Counted from the stretch's first letter, positions 11,556-22,903 are shown. The stretch is DNA of 64,000 nucleotides from Aphrocallistes beatrix (GCA_963281255.1 OY725496.1:1116001-1180000); one strand, 5' to 3'. Made by a program: numbers and translations. Notes: generated by a model from the sequence alone, not told the origin.

Positions 11556-12405
11556 CAAACGCGCTTCGCTTGCTTGCGCTGCGCGGCATGCGGACATTGT
11601 GTCCGCAGAGGCACCTGGAGTTATTCAATCTAGCCTATTTTGGGAATTTGTTTACTTTATATATATATATAACAAAAGTTAACAAATAATTTCTCAAATG
11701 GATCCGAAAAGGTAATATTCAAAATCTACACCCCGGAAAACCTCATGTCAACAGCTGGATTCTGTCTCTAGCATATTTTTATAATTTTTCACTTTATGTA
11801 TCTAATCAAAAAAATTATCATATCGATCTGAAAATATGATATTCGAAATTTACATCCCTAAAAACCCCATTTCAACCGTTGGAAGCTAGTTTCTAGCTTA
11901 TTTTTGTAATTTGTTTACTTTATGTATCTATTGTAAACAAAACTGAACAAAAGATTTTTCATATCGATCTGAAAATAATATATTCGAATTATCCACCCCT
12001 AAAAACTCTATGTCAACCGCTGGAAGCTAGTCTCAAGCATATTTTTCAAAATTCGTCAAATGGTGTTAAAATATGTATATAAAGGTGTAAAATATACACA
12101 GAATCTTTTTTATTACTATACACTATAATATAATTGAGACATCTATATAAGTTATTGCTTTGAAGTATTAATAGCAATAACAGCCTACCATAGTGTCGTA
12201 CAATGATTTCTATTGTGAGAGTGAAGCCGTGCATAGTACCGTACATAGTAAGGTGTGAAAATTTCGCTTAGATTTTCGAACTTAATCCTAGTTTCATCAT
12301 TTGACACCTACATGCCAATTTTCGTATCTCCTTGAGTCGCCAATTCTTCAATCAATTCAAACAAACAAACAAACAAAAAAAATCCTATCGTTTTAATATA
12401 TAAGA
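11556..12405 (-). mobile_element. Heli-B non-autonomous Helitron copy, both ends present
   Basis: 5' end TCTTATATATTAAAACGATA at 12405; 3' end GCAAGCGAAGCGCGTTTG near 11556, preceded by the hairpin-rich segment GGACATTGTGTCC. Two to three internal units of about 150 bp. Non-coding. Confidence 0.82.
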
Positions 12406-12415
12406 TATTATATCA

Positions 12416-13543
12416 TACTGTCCAACCCTCCCGAAATCGTCGGGTTTCTCCCGAATCCCAACGCAAGTCCCGCCGGGAGCTATATAATCCCGATTTGACC
12501 TATTTTCTCCTCATTTAACCCGATATTCTACATTGTTAATTCAATATTTCCCTCAACTTTAAGACAATAACCACGCATATTGGGTTTTAGACCACTACTC
12601 TTTTGGATTTGCTAATGCATAGCCTACTCTAATAATGTCTCACAGTAGAATAACCAAGGATGCGGTAATAGCCGAATGGATTAATACACGATTAGCCTAA
12701 AAACGTTAACCATGCAGAATAGGCATTAATAATGTATTACTAGCGTATATAAACATGGTATCAAAGTATATATATCCGTTGTCAAAATTTCGATTAGTCA
12801 TCATATCATTGCGTAACAGGTCATTCTAAGGACAATTTTAGCGATTTTCGAAGCTGTTATAACCCTATTTCTAAATGGTATTAAGGTGTGATTTTTGTGT
12901 TGAACCAAGATTAGTACAAGTTGATTTGGAAAATTTAGAATTTTTCAATGGAATGTTATTACATTCCCACGTTGCTATGGTAAAGCATTTTGATCAGTTT
13001 GAGCCATATCCTGGAAACTGTAAGAACTAGGTCTTCAAATCTGATCGTATTTGATAGGCAATTGACTACTTCTTATTAGGTAATAATACAATTTAAACTT
13101 CTAAATTAACAGACTACAGAGTTATGCGACAATTTAGTGTTTTGGTCACATTCTTAAAATCAACCCATAACTCAAAACTCGTTGAATTTAGAAATTCAAG
13201 TTGTATTATCACCTAATAGGAAATAGTCCATTTCCTATCAAACACAATCAAATTTGAAGCTCTAGTCATTACAGTTTGCACGAAATGGCCCAAACTGACC
13301 AAAATGCTCTATCATAGCAACGCGGGAATGTAACAACATTTCATTGAAAAATTCTAAATTTTTCAAATCAACTTGTACTAATCTTCAACACAAAAATCAC
13401 ACCTTAATACCATTTAGAAATAGGGTTATAACAGCTTCGAAAATCGCTAAAATTGTCCTTAGAATGACCTGTGCACAATGATATGATGACTAATCGAACG
13501 TTAGATATCCCAATTTGAAGTAGCAACTAGGTTGGACAGTATG
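12416..13543. repeat. 1.1-kb long inverted-repeat element
   Basis: Outer ends TACTGTCCAACC and GGTTGGACAGTA are inverted. The inner arms of about 360 bp (from about 12780 and to about 13500) pair around 13120: for example CATTTTGATCAGTTTGAGCC on the left matches GGCCCAAACTGACCAAAATG on the right. It shares sequence with the 52030-54394 palindrome and with 27000-27540. No coding seen. Confidence 0.72.
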
Positions 13544-13551
13544 TTATATAT

Positions 13552-13640
13552 ACAAGCGCGCTTCACTTGCGTGCAATGCACTGTGGACCACCTTGTGTCC
13601 CAATGATTCGCCCTCTGTATGCCTGTGCTAATGCAATTAT
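13552..13640 (-). mobile_element. Helitron 3'-end remnant
   Basis: ACAAGCGCGCTTCACTTGC is the shared Helitron 3' terminus in minus orientation. The hairpins are decayed and the body is missing, replaced by the MITE at 13645. Confidence 0.6.
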
Positions 13641-13644
13641 AAAA

Positions 13645-13996
13645 GGGCATGCCTAATTTCCGGGACGGGACAGAAAAGGTACCTAATTTCAGAGACGAGA
13701 CGGGTTAAGATACCTTATTTCAAAAAGATGCCTATTTTCCGGTACGAGATCGGAACATCACGGAAAATCTTGCTACTTAATTTCAGGGACGGGTAAAATA
13801 TTTTTAATTTCTTCATTGGTTGACGTAATTAATCGGGGTCATATTTAGACTGAACCGAGAGGACAGTATCATTAGGTACCTTTTCAGTCAAGTCCCGCAA
13901 ATTAGGTACTTAGATTACCCGAGATGGTCCCGTCCCATAAATAAGGTATCTAGATTTTCCGGGAAGGTCCGTCCCCACCAGAAATAAGCATTAAGC
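13645..13996. mobile_element. GGGCATGCC hAT-like MITE, degraded
   Basis: Left end GGGCATGCCTAATTTCCGGG followed by GGGACAG/GAGACGGG words; the right end is a diverged complement (CCGGGAAGGTCCGTCCCCAC). Same family as 7286-8126 and 8230-8348, but older and without a clean duplication. Confidence 0.65.
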
Positions 13997-14014
13997 ACAT
14001 ATAATAAAATTCAA

Positions 14015-14492
14015 ACAAGCGCGAATCGCTTGCTTGTGCTGCGCGGCTGGCGGACACTTTGTGTCCGCCGGATACACTCTTCGGCTGCCAGGGCTCACAA
14101 TGATTAATTATAAGGGAGATTACATCTCTAAATATGTGTGTCTTACTGTTATAATCGATATCACTCGAAAAATTATCATTTTTATTTTTGATGGGTCATG
14201 AAGACGTCATAACACAGTGATGAGTCATCATTTCTGATGAGAGTTGTATCATATGTGAGATATATTAATATACACATTTATTAAAATTTCAGCCTTCTAT
14301 CACCTAAATGGCAGAGTTATAGTAAAAAATACAAGAAATAAAAAAGGTGACAATGACGTCATAATTCCATGATGAGTCGGCATTTTCGTCTGAATTCAGA
14401 GGTTAGTGGAGCCATATCCAAAAGACTCCCGCATGCCAAAAATCAGCTTTCTGTCCCTGGCAGTTTCTTTAATCAATTCGTTACAGGGATAT
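14015..14492 (-). mobile_element. Heli-A non-autonomous Helitron copy
   Basis: 3' terminus at 14015 (ACAAGCGCGAATCGCTTGC on the plus strand) with the GGCGGACAC...GTGTCCGCC hairpin; body up to CAATTCGTTACAGGGATAT. The expected minus-strand 5' end is not at the right edge. Instead 14500-14523 carries the 5' end word in the opposite orientation (TTACTATTAGAACTCGAT). Confidence 0.75.
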
Positions 14493-14544
14493 ATATATAT
14501 CGTTACTATTAGAACTCGATCAATGTGTGTGTGTATATATATAT

Positions 14545-15035
14545 AAGCGCGCTTCGCTTGCATGCGCTGTGCGGCAGGCGGAGACTTTGTGTCCGCCGGA
14601 GGCGCCCTGTGGGCGCCTGGGGTCACATTGATTAATTATAAGGGAGATGACATCTCTAAATACGTATGTCTTACTGTTATAATCGATATCGCACGAAAAA
14701 TCACCAAATTTGTTGATTTTTAACATTTTGATGCGTAATGATGACGTCATAACAGAGTGATGAGTCATCATTTTTTGATAACAGTGTGTCATATGTGAGA
14801 TATATGAATATACACATTCTATTAAAATTTCAGCCTTCTATATCGCACTTAAAATGGCTGAGTTATGTTCGAAAAACTGAAATTTCTAATTATTAAAAAG
14901 TGACAATGACGTCATAATTTCATGATGTGTCGACATTTTCGTCTGAGCTCTGAACTTACTGGAGCCATGACCAATAGACTCACAGGTCAAAAATCAGTTT
15001 TCTAGTCCTGGCAATTTCTTCAATCAATTCGTTAC

Positions 15036-15084
<49 letters not shown>

Positions 15085-15112
15085 CACATTAATCGAGTTT
15101 TAATAGTAAGGA
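14545..15112 (-). mobile_element. Heli-A non-autonomous Helitron, both ends present
   Basis: 5' end TCCTTACTATTAAAACTCGA at 15112 and 3' end GCAAGCGAAGCGCGCTTA near 14545, flanked A at the 5' side. The body has two TGACGTCA sites, an AP-1-like TGAGTCA and an internal (TA)n tract of about 45 bp. No coding. Confidence 0.85.
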
Positions 15113-15606
15113 TGTATATATTGTACGTATATATGTATGCAAGCGCGGTCCGCTTACTTGCGCTGCGCGGCTGGCGGACGCCCCCTTTGGGCGCCTGTGG
15201 TCATCATTGATTAATTACATGGGATAACATCTCTAAATACGTCTGTCCTACTGTTATTATCGATATCGCACGAAAAATCACCAAATTTGTCAATTTTAAA
15301 ATTTTTTGATGTGTAATGATGACGTCATAACAGAGTGATCAGTCATCATTTTTTGATGATTGTTTCATCATATGTGAGGTATTTTAATATACACATTCTA
15401 TTAAAATATCAGCCTTTTATCACTTAAAATGGCTCTAAATATAAAAAAGGTGACAATGGCGTCATAATTCCATGATGAGTCGACATTTTGGTGTGAACTC
15501 AGAACTTACTGGAGCCATAACCAAAATACTCCCACATGCCAAAAATCAGCTTTCTGGGCCTGACAGTTTCTTCAATCAATTTGTTACAGATATAGATATT
15601 TATATA

Positions 15607-15876
15607 CAGTAGAACTCGGTTAGTACGTACCCCTCCGGGAAACGGAAAAAAGTACGTACTAACCGAGTTGATATTGCATAGGAATCTATACAATAAATGA
15701 ATTTTGGTTCAGAGAAATGAGTACGTACTAAGCCGAAGTGCGTCTTATCCTGAGTACTCTCGGGGTCCGAATAAACGGGGCTTATTAATTTTTGAATAAA
15801 TTTCCACCCCCCCCGTGCTTATTCCAACCCCCCCGTTTATTCGGACCCCGAGAGACGTACTAACCGAGTTCTACTG
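15607..15876. mobile_element. mariner-like MITE with a second MITE inside
   Basis: Ends CAGTAGAACTCGGTTAGTAC and GTACTAACCGAGTTCTACTG are inverted and TA-flanked. It is interrupted at 15757-15854 by another inverted-repeat element. Confidence 0.85.
15757..15854. mobile_element. 98-bp foldback MITE, innermost
   Basis: CTCTCGGGGTCCGAATAAAC and its complement GTTTATTCGGACCCCGAGAG form perfect terminal arms around a C-run-rich loop. It is nested in 15607-15876, itself nested in a Helitron. Confidence 0.8.
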
Positions 15877-15923
15877 TATATACATATACTATAAACATTA
15901 ATCGAGTTTTAATAATAAGGATG

Positions 15924-16524
15924 TAACGAATTGATTGAAGAAACTGCCTGGCACAGAAAGCTGATTTTCGACATGTGGGAGTCTTTTGGCTATGGCTCCA
16001 ATAATTTCTGACCTCAGAGGAAAATGTTGACTCATCATGAAATTATGACGTCAGAAACTGCCTGGCACAGAAAGCTGATTTTCGACATGTGGGAGTCTTT
16101 TGGCTATGGCTCCAATAATTTCTGACCTCAGAGGAAAATGTTGACTCATCATGAAATTATGACGTCATTGTCACCTTTTTGTAGTTATATATTTCAGTTT
16201 TTCGACCATAACTCAGCCATTTTAGGTGATAAAAGCCTGAAATTTCGATAGAATGTGTATATTAATATTGCTCACAAATGATGTAACTATCAAAAAATAA
16301 TGACTCATCACTCTGCTATGACGTCATCATTAAGCATTAAAATTTAAAAAATTGCCAATTTGGTCATTTTTCGTACGCTATCGATCATAACAGTAGAACA
16401 GACGTATTAATAGCTGTTATCTCCCTTATAATTAATCAATGTAACCCCAGGCGCCCAAAGGGCGCCTCCGGCGGATATAAAGTGTCCGCCAGCCGCGCAG
16501 CGCAAGCAAGCGAAGTGCGCTTGT
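15924..16524 (+). mobile_element. Heli-A copy, plus orientation, with internal tandem duplication
   Basis: The body starts GTAACGAATTGATTGAAGAA directly next to the 5' end of the previous minus copy and ends with the full hairpin-rich 3' terminus (GCAAGCGAAGTGCGCTTG) at 16524. A 114-bp segment is duplicated in tandem without divergence (15940-16053 and 16054-16167). A stray minus-strand 5' end lies at 16540-16565. Confidence 0.82.
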
Positions 16525-16565
16525 AAATTTATAAATGCACATTAATCGAGTTTGAATAGTAAGGA

Positions 16566-17342
16566 TACAAACAGGACGTACAAGTATATTTTATGTCGGG
16601 GCATCCCTCGTCACTTTCTAGACATTAAACTAAGTATTACATTATTTTACATTTAGGTCGAAATTGTTACATTATGAGTGACAGAAAGTCAGGAAAATAA
16701 TTGGAAACTTGCGCCAATGATTTAACATTCTCATTTCGCTTGAAAGAAAAAAATGTTATTCTCCACATAGAAAATAAGCCCAATAGCTAAAAAGTATGAC
16801 CCATTATTAATTTATAGTATATACGTGCATAGGCGAAACTAGGGAGTTTTTGATTGGGCCATAACCTACTTAATACACGATCGTGTATGCCATCGAGAGG
16901 GCCAGTTTTAACACAGTTCAAAGTTTTTTTAGTTCCATAAATCAACAACCGCACACGATAGACCTTTGAAATGTAGTATTACCATATACAAACATCTTAT
17001 TAGAGTATGCAATTCAGTTGTCAAAAAGTTTGATATGTCATCATGTAATTGCGTAATAGGCTCTTTTTAGATCGAATGATTTATCTAGGACTTTGTCACA
17101 TCTCATCACTTCTCTATAGATCGTAACAAAATCGTAGACAATTCAGAGAATATTGAAAATGCACACGTGAATAGTATTATTTTCATTTAGAAATTAATAG
17201 CTTGCAGGTGAATTGTATAATTTTTTAGTCCCTAGGATTTATATTTTTGCGTTGTGGCTTAAACACACTTAACGTTTTGTTTCATAGTAATTGAGGAATG
17301 CATAGATTTTCCAATAAAGATTTTCAGAGTTTAGGATTAAGA
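16566..17342. other. Spacer with old repeat fragments
   Basis: No gene. 16850-17060 contains words shared with the long inverted-repeat family (TAATACACGATCGTGTATG, GTAATTGCGTAATAGG), so it is probably a degraded copy. Confidence 0.4.
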
Positions 17343-17420
17343 CCAGTGGCGGAGACAGGGTATGGCGCGGTAGGGCGACCGCCCCACCAGCCAAACATCT
17401 CGCCCCACCGGAGGTGGGGC
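17343..17420. mobile_element. Left end of a hAT-like element, cut by a gap
   Basis: CAGTGGCGGAGACAGGGTAT is a hAT-like terminus, followed by a GC-rich stretch ending in the assembly gap. The right end is not visible. Confidence 0.4.
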
Positions 17421-17620
17421 NNNNNNNNNNNNNNNNNNNNNNNNNNNNNNNNNNNNNNNNNNNNNNNNNNNNNNNNNNNNNNNNNNNNNNNNNNNNNNNN
17501 NNNNNNNNNNNNNNNNNNNNNNNNNNNNNNNNNNNNNNNNNNNNNNNNNNNNNNNNNNNNNNNNNNNNNNNNNNNNNNNNNNNNNNNNNNNNNNNNNNNN
17601 NNNNNNNNNNNNNNNNNNNN
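17421..17620. other. Assembly gap (200 N)
   Basis: Exactly 200 unresolved bases. The size is almost certainly a placeholder. Open frames that cross it are meaningless. Confidence 0.99.
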
Positions 17621-17910
17621 CACAATTCATTGGCGATTGTTTAGCTTAATTATTAGTAATAGCAATATTATAGAAGTGGAAATATCATGCAATAAGACTA
17701 AGATATAATCGCTATAGTAGTAAATGTCCTAGTATGTCATAAAACAGACCAATATATTTTTGCATGGCTGACATAGCATGTACACAATTATAGCATAATT
17801 ACTCTAACATTATACTAGCAACTTTAAGCTAGCATTATAGCTAGCGATGAAGGCTAGGCATGGTTAAATTTTGCTAGAATTATGCTAGATATGGCCAAGT
17901 TATATTAGAC
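17621..17910. other. Spacer with dispersed-repeat fragment
   Basis: No gene. Positions 17755-17905 resemble 1145-1320, with recurring AGCATTATAGCTAGC-like words. Confidence 0.4.
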
Positions 17911-17911
17911 A

Positions 17912-18935
17912 CAAGCGCGCTTCGCTTGCTTGCGCTGCGCGGCTTGCGGACACTACGTGTCCACAGAGTCGCCCTACAGGCGCCTGGAATGACTCAATCT
18001 AGCCTATTTTGGGAAATTGTTTAATTTATATAAATATTGTGAGCATAAGTTAACAAATACAGGGTGTAACAAAAGTGTTGTCACCTTTCATCTTAGCACA
18101 AATTCAAATTTGATAATGGGAAAGGAAAAGTGCATTTCGCAAATGGTGTGATGTCATAAAATATAGTAATGCGTGATAGCTAACGACAGGCTAAGAGTTT
18201 TGTATTTGATTACTATTGGTTCGAAATCAATCAAGCATAATAATGAATAATCTAGGGTGACAACACTTTTGTTACACCATGTAATTTCTCATATGGATAC
18301 AAAAATATAATATCCAAGATCTAAACCCCTGAAAACCCCATGTCAACCATTGGAAGCCATCCTCTAGCCTATTTTTGTAATTTGTTTACTTTATGTATCT
18401 ATTGTAAACAAAAGTAAACAAATAATTTATCATATCGATCTGAAAATATGATATTCGAAATCTACACCCCTAAAAACCCCATGTCAACCGTTGGAAGCTA
18501 ATCTCTAGCATAAAATTCACCAAATGGTGTTTTCAAAATTCACCAAATGGTGTGAAAATATGTATATAAAGTTGTGAAAATATGCAGATAATCTTTTTTA
18601 TTGCCATACACTATAATACATTTAAGATATCAAACATAAGTTGTGGCTTTGCAGTATTAATAACAATGACGATCTATTTATTGTAGTGTCGTACTTGTAC
18701 AATGATTTCTATTGTAATAGTGTAGTCATTTGTTTTGTATAGAAAAGGTGCGAAAAATTGTTCTCCATTTTTTTTGCAGAGATGTGAAAATTTCGCTTAG
18801 ATCTTAGAACTTAATCGTAGTCATATTATTTGACACCTACATGCAAATTTTCACACCTCTATGACTTCCCAATTCTTCAATCAATTCGGACAAACACACA
18901 AAAAAAAGAAAATCCTAGCATTTTAATATATAAGA
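17912..18935 (-). mobile_element. Heli-B non-autonomous Helitron, both ends, with MITE
   Basis: 5' end TCTTATATATTAAAATGCTA at 18935; 3' end GCAAGCGAAGCGCGCTTG near 17912, preceded by GGACACTACGTGTCC and other hairpins. A mariner-like MITE interrupts it at 18060-18281. Non-coding. Confidence 0.86.
18060..18281. mobile_element. mariner-like MITE inside Heli-B
   Basis: Ends CAGGGTGTAACAAAAGTGTT and AACACTTTTGTTACACCATG are inverted, with TA on both sides. 222 bp, no coding. Confidence 0.85.
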
Positions 18936-19100
18936 TTCATATTCGGTAATCAGTAATACTTATACAGCCATCGATTCGATCGGCTTAAGCATTGATTATT
19001 ACTAATTGTAGTGAGTCATATTGCTATCTATTGATAAATTATTGATGACATCCTTATTGAATTATGGCGATATCATCACGTGAGCTATATCACTGGATAC

Positions 19101-19185
19101 CAGTGCTCGATAAAATCAAAAGATGGTGGTGGTTATCTTAACCACCATTTTACTTTTTCTGGTGGTTCAGATTTGTCGAGCACTG
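19101..19185. mobile_element. 85-bp foldback element near an NHL gene
   Basis: CAGTGCTCGATAAAATC and GATTTGTCGAGCACTG are inverted; the middle also folds (TGGTGGTTA/TAACCACCA). It resembles a hAT MITE, but no clean 8-bp duplication is seen. The flanks 18936-19100 and 19186-19268 hold nothing else. Confidence 0.6.
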
Positions 19186-19268
19186 CTGCACCCTCTATCA
19201 CAAAATCAACGTTATGAAGTAAATGGCAGCAAAACAAAAAAGCAACAATTATGATTCAAAAATAAAAT

Positions 19269-20177
19269 TTATTGAGAAGAATATATTTGCAGTCCATACT
19301 TTTTGTTTGATGACACAATAACTAAGTTTAGTCTTGAAGTGAAAGCTAATCCATGAGGATATGAAAACTTCCCTACTTGGTGTCCATATTTCCCCAATGT
19401 TTGGATGAGAGCTCCATCATTTGAAAAGAACTCAATTTGGTGACCATAGTAATCGCTAAAAATTAGGCTCTTAGCGTCAACACAGAAGAATAGAGGTAGA
19501 TCCACTGGCATTCCATCACCACGTGTGATTAGAGAGCGTATCTTGAGTCCGGAGAGAGTAAATACGTGGACACATGGAGAATCTTCGGGACTAAGTACGT
19601 ATATTTCATCTGTCGTCAATTTTACGTCATAGGGTTTGTGCAAGGATGGATGTGTTACAACTCTAATAGGGTGTAGACAACTATCTAGGATCTGAATTCT
19701 GTCGTTATCTCTGTCAGCTATGTAGATGTCTCCGTTTGTAAAGATGCAGAGTTGGCGGGGTTCATCAAACTGCCCGATATCCGATCCTTTACTCCCTACC
19801 CTAGCTACCATACGGAGTTCAGTCTCTATCTTCAAGTGAAACACAGCGTGGACCATCCTGTCGGTTACATATACATTGTTTTGGTCTATGGCTATCCCCC
19901 ATAATGATTCCATGTTCTCGTGACTGTAGTTTTCTAAATATTCACCTGTCTCTGAAAATATGGACAATCTTGCAAACTTAGGAGATAGACGTCCTTCAGC
20001 CACAAATATATGGTCGTTAGATGGGTTAATAGCAACACCACGAGGCCCCCAAAGCTCACCAGGAGCTGTACCGCTGACCCCACGTGCTTCCACGTGATTG
20101 AAGATTGTGTTGATGTATACCTCCGTTGGATCTACAGGCTGTGAAGAAGGAGTAAAGTCAGGAAATGCTATGGCCAT
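19269..20177 (-). CDS. NHL-repeat beta-propeller protein (propeller only)
   Basis: 302-codon intronless reading frame starting MAIAFPDF. Six NHL-type blades can be read, roughly at residues 42-80, 90-120, 135-172, 182-212, 226-256 and 265-302, with typical PRGVAI, PRQLCI and PHGLAF turns and IQILD-like strands. NHL propellers bind proteins or RNA. This one has no RING, B-box or coiled coil, so an E3 ligase role is not supported. The start is fixed by the leader shared with the paralogues at 46740 and 56292 (...GTTGAATAG then ATGGCC). The stop codon overlaps an AATAAA poly(A) signal on the minus strand (19268-19273), implying a very short 3' UTR. It looks intact. Molecular function is unknown. 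Confidence 0.9.
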   Translation of the reverse strand: MAIAFPDFTPSSQPVDPTEVYINTIFNHVEARGVSGTAPGELWGPRGVAINPSNDHIFVAEGRLSPKFARLSIFSETGEYLENYSHENMESLWGIAIDQNNVYVTDRMVHAVFHLKIETELRMVARVGSKGSDIGQFDEPRQLCIFTNGDIYIADRDNDRIQILDSCLHPIRVVTHPSLHKPYDVKLTTDEIYVLSPEDSPCVHVFTLSGLKIRSLITRGDGMPVDLPLFFCVDAKSLIFSDYYGHQIEFFSNDGALIQTLGKYGHQVGKFSYPHGLAFTSRLNLVIVSSNKKYGLQIYSSQ

Positions 20178-20246
20178 CTATTCAACTTGAACGATTGCTA
20201 TTATTATAGTATTGTAAATTAAAGTTGAACAAGTGTATTTATATTG
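20178..20246 (-). promoter_or_regulatory. Conserved NHL-gene promoter and leader
   Basis: On the minus strand, CAATATAAATA (TATA box at 20236-20243) is followed by ACTTGTTCA, then ACAATACTAT and CAAGTTGAATAG just before the ATG. The same string of elements precedes the NHL genes at 46740 and 56292, indicating a shared ancestral core promoter. Confidence 0.7.
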
Positions 20247-20314
20247 AGAGTTTATCCAGTTTGGGGATCATGCTACATTTGTACTGTTGTAACTCGATCT
20301 TATTTACACGTAAG

Positions 20315-20450
20315 TCGATATCTATAGAATTAATTGAAGAAACTGCCAGTCACAGAAAGCTGATTTTGGAAAACCTATTATTCTGCCTTGACGTAAATGT
20401 CAACTCATTACGGGATGGTAACGTTATGGCAACCTTTTTTCGGAAAAAAA
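20315..20450 (+). mobile_element. Degraded Heli-A fragment
   Basis: GAAGAAACTGCCAGTCACAG and CAGAAAGCTGATTTT match the Heli-A body; both termini are gone. The following 20451-20900 shows nothing else. The open frames there are AT-rich and unsupported. Confidence 0.55.
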
Positions 20451-20904
20451 AAACAAATTTTCACAAATCTATCATTATTAGTCCTAGGAGTTTTTAAGGT
20501 AGTTATCACGCTTTCAAATCAAAAGCAACCCCAAACTCGGCCTTTTTTGATTCCGAAGTATAATAATTTCCTTAAAAGCACTTTTTCGAAAATCGAAAAA
20601 CAGTCATTCAGATCTTTTTTATATACTGAATACCTTTTGAGTTATGTTGCCACCGATAATACGAGGTTGGGAACCTTTTCCATTTCTGCGCCTCTTTGCC
20701 ATATATATATCTGAGTGTAAAATACTATTGAACGAGATGAATACATTTTTGAGCGAATGTAAATTTATGTTTATAAAATCAAAATCTTTGATTTTGATTC
20801 AAATTTTACAACAGAAACTAGATCTCCAGAGTTATTCTAAATTATTCCAAATATGTACACTAACGGACAGATTTGAGCATATTCTTTCCCATGCAAAAAG
20901 TAAT

Positions 20905-21087
20905 TCTGTCAACTCCGATTAATAGGGTCACATCAGTCAGAGGACATCTTTCCAAGATTAAGCGGAGAACCCTATTAACTGAAATATTTTTAATAGTTTG
21001 TGTGAGAGCTATCCCGGTCCTACCGAAGGTGGCCCAATTAAGCGGTTGACCCGATTAAACAGTGACCCTATTAAGCGGAGTCGACTA
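20905..21087 (-). mobile_element. pogo/mariner-like MITE copy, inverted
   Basis: Right end CTATTAAGCGGAGTCGACT; left end AACTCCGATTAATAGGGTCA. Same family as 2379-2548 and 7020-7207, in the opposite orientation. Confidence 0.75.
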
Positions 21088-22240
21088 TAAATTTGTTTTA
21101 TTAGTAGTATTAACTCCATTGCAAAATATTTTTTGTCGCTTAAGCTACGAAATCGATTGGAGAAGAAATGACTTCGACTGTGTTTCAAAGTAAAACACTT
21201 TAAAAACTTGGTTGAATATATCACGCTGTATTTCGTTCTATTAATTAACACTCATTTTTCATTACTCTAATTATTGGACTGCAATATTGATTTCTCTACA
21301 AAATTATTTTAGTGTTCAGTTAATCATATTTAAGTTTAAATTGTTATCATTAATTATGTGTGTTCTGTAATGTCTATCAAACACTATCTAATTACAACTA
21401 TGTTCAATTAATGGCGTTTACGACCTTACACTGCCATTGGTCAGACCATTTGTGTTTTGAGAGATGATGTGAAAATATGGATAATAGTTTCTCCAGGTGC
21501 AATACATACCAGATAGTGGAAGCACCAGTATGCTCCAAATTAGTAGATCAAATTCTAGTATAGTAGATCGTCAGTAATATTTAATTAGGTTATTTAATTA
21601 AAATTACTTATAAACCTTCAAATTTTAATGGTACAAGTATAATATTATAGAAAAGAGTTATAAATGTGTTTTAAAATGTGCAAAGATCCTTTAGAACATC
21701 CTTCAATATAATATACGTAGTATGTTATATTTCACGTAGCATGAGATGCAATAAAGTTCCTCTTTTACAATTATTTACTTTGACACAAAAGTCTACACAT
21801 CCGTTCTAATTCCATGCTTAATTAGTCCTTACTTAATTACGGAGGTCACGGTTGAATAAATTCTATGATTTTAATCTTTTGATTATAACTCCAAAACTAT
21901 TTGGAATATCAGTGTCAAATTAATACCAATTAAACACTATGGATCTCTCCACAAAAGTATGCTTACATCATAATGATGACGTTATGATGACACTACAAAC
22001 AATCGAAATCCACGTTTTTCCAACTGAATTCTTGCGAATAAAATGAGATATAAGTGAATACATGTTTGATAAAATGTTTAGTATGAATGTCTCTACAATA
22101 TTATGCAAACCACACCATTATAGTGTCATGATGAGTCAGCAAAAAAGTCCAAAGTTCAGCAGACCTCTCAACTCGTCGTGTGTCACGATTTAGAACCATT
22201 GTTCGTAATAATATATTCCCATATCTCACGATTTGTCACT
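21088..22240. other. AT-rich spacer, nothing recognised
   Basis: More than 1.1 kb without supported coding, RNA or repeat termini. Confidence 0.45.
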
Positions 22241-22244
22241 GGTC

Positions 22245-22304
22245 ATCACACGATTTAGTAACTAAATCGTGTGATGAGGGATGCGGTAGAATCTACCGCA
22301 TCCC
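22245..22304. repeat. Two adjacent perfect palindromes
   Basis: 22245-22275 has 15-bp arms (ATCACACGATTTAGT and its complement, one central A). 22278-22304 has 13-bp arms (GGGATGCGGTAGA and its complement, one central A). The first arm word recurs at about 58225; GGGATGCGGT recurs in the long inverted-repeat family. Confidence 0.85.
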
Positions 22305-22349
22305 TAGTCCCAAATCCGCAAGTTACTGTGAGGCCTTATATACAGTAGG

Positions 22350-22903
22350 CTATGCTCTAACCTATTTTTGGAATTTTTTTATTTTATGTAACTTTTGTAA
22401 ACAAAAGTAAACATAATTTATCATACATGTAGATATACGAAAATATGTTATTCGATATCTACATCCCTAATTACCCTAAATTAACCGTTGGAAGCTAGTC
22501 GCATATTTTCAAAATACATGAGCATATCTAAATGAGCATATCATGAGCATATCTAAAGGTGTGAAAATATAGACATGACCTTTTTTATTGCTATACATGA
22601 TAATAACATTAAGATAACCATATAAATTATTGCTTTAAAGTATTCATAACATGACAGTTTATTGTAGTGCCATATAGTGATTTCTACATATTGTGAGAGT
22701 GAAGCTATATGTATATTGTATAGAAAAGGTGTGAAAATTGATTTCTATTTTTTGCAGAGGTGCGAAAATTTTGCTTAGATCCTCGAACTTAATGGTAGAC
22801 TCATCATTTGACACTTACGCCAATTTTCATACCTATACGACTCGCTAATTTTTCAATCAATTCGGACAAAAATTCTCGCAACCTAGCGTTTTAATATATA
22901 AGA
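22350..22903 (-). mobile_element. Heli-B copy lacking the 3' terminus
   Basis: 5' end TCTTATATATTAAAACGCTA at 22903 and body words shared with other copies. The GC-rich 3' end is missing on the left. Confidence 0.72.

Larger units (their letters stand above)
15140..15921 (-). mobile_element. Heli-A copy carrying nested MITEs
   Basis: 5' end TCCTTATTATTAAAACTCGA at 15921; 3' end near 15140 (AAGCGCGGTCCGCTTAC on the plus strand). A TA-flanked MITE occupies 15607-15876 within its (TA)n tract. Confidence 0.78.

Noticed and set aside
17269-17708. Open frames across the 200-N gap (also 29641-30100)
   Set aside because: Created by untranslated N bases.
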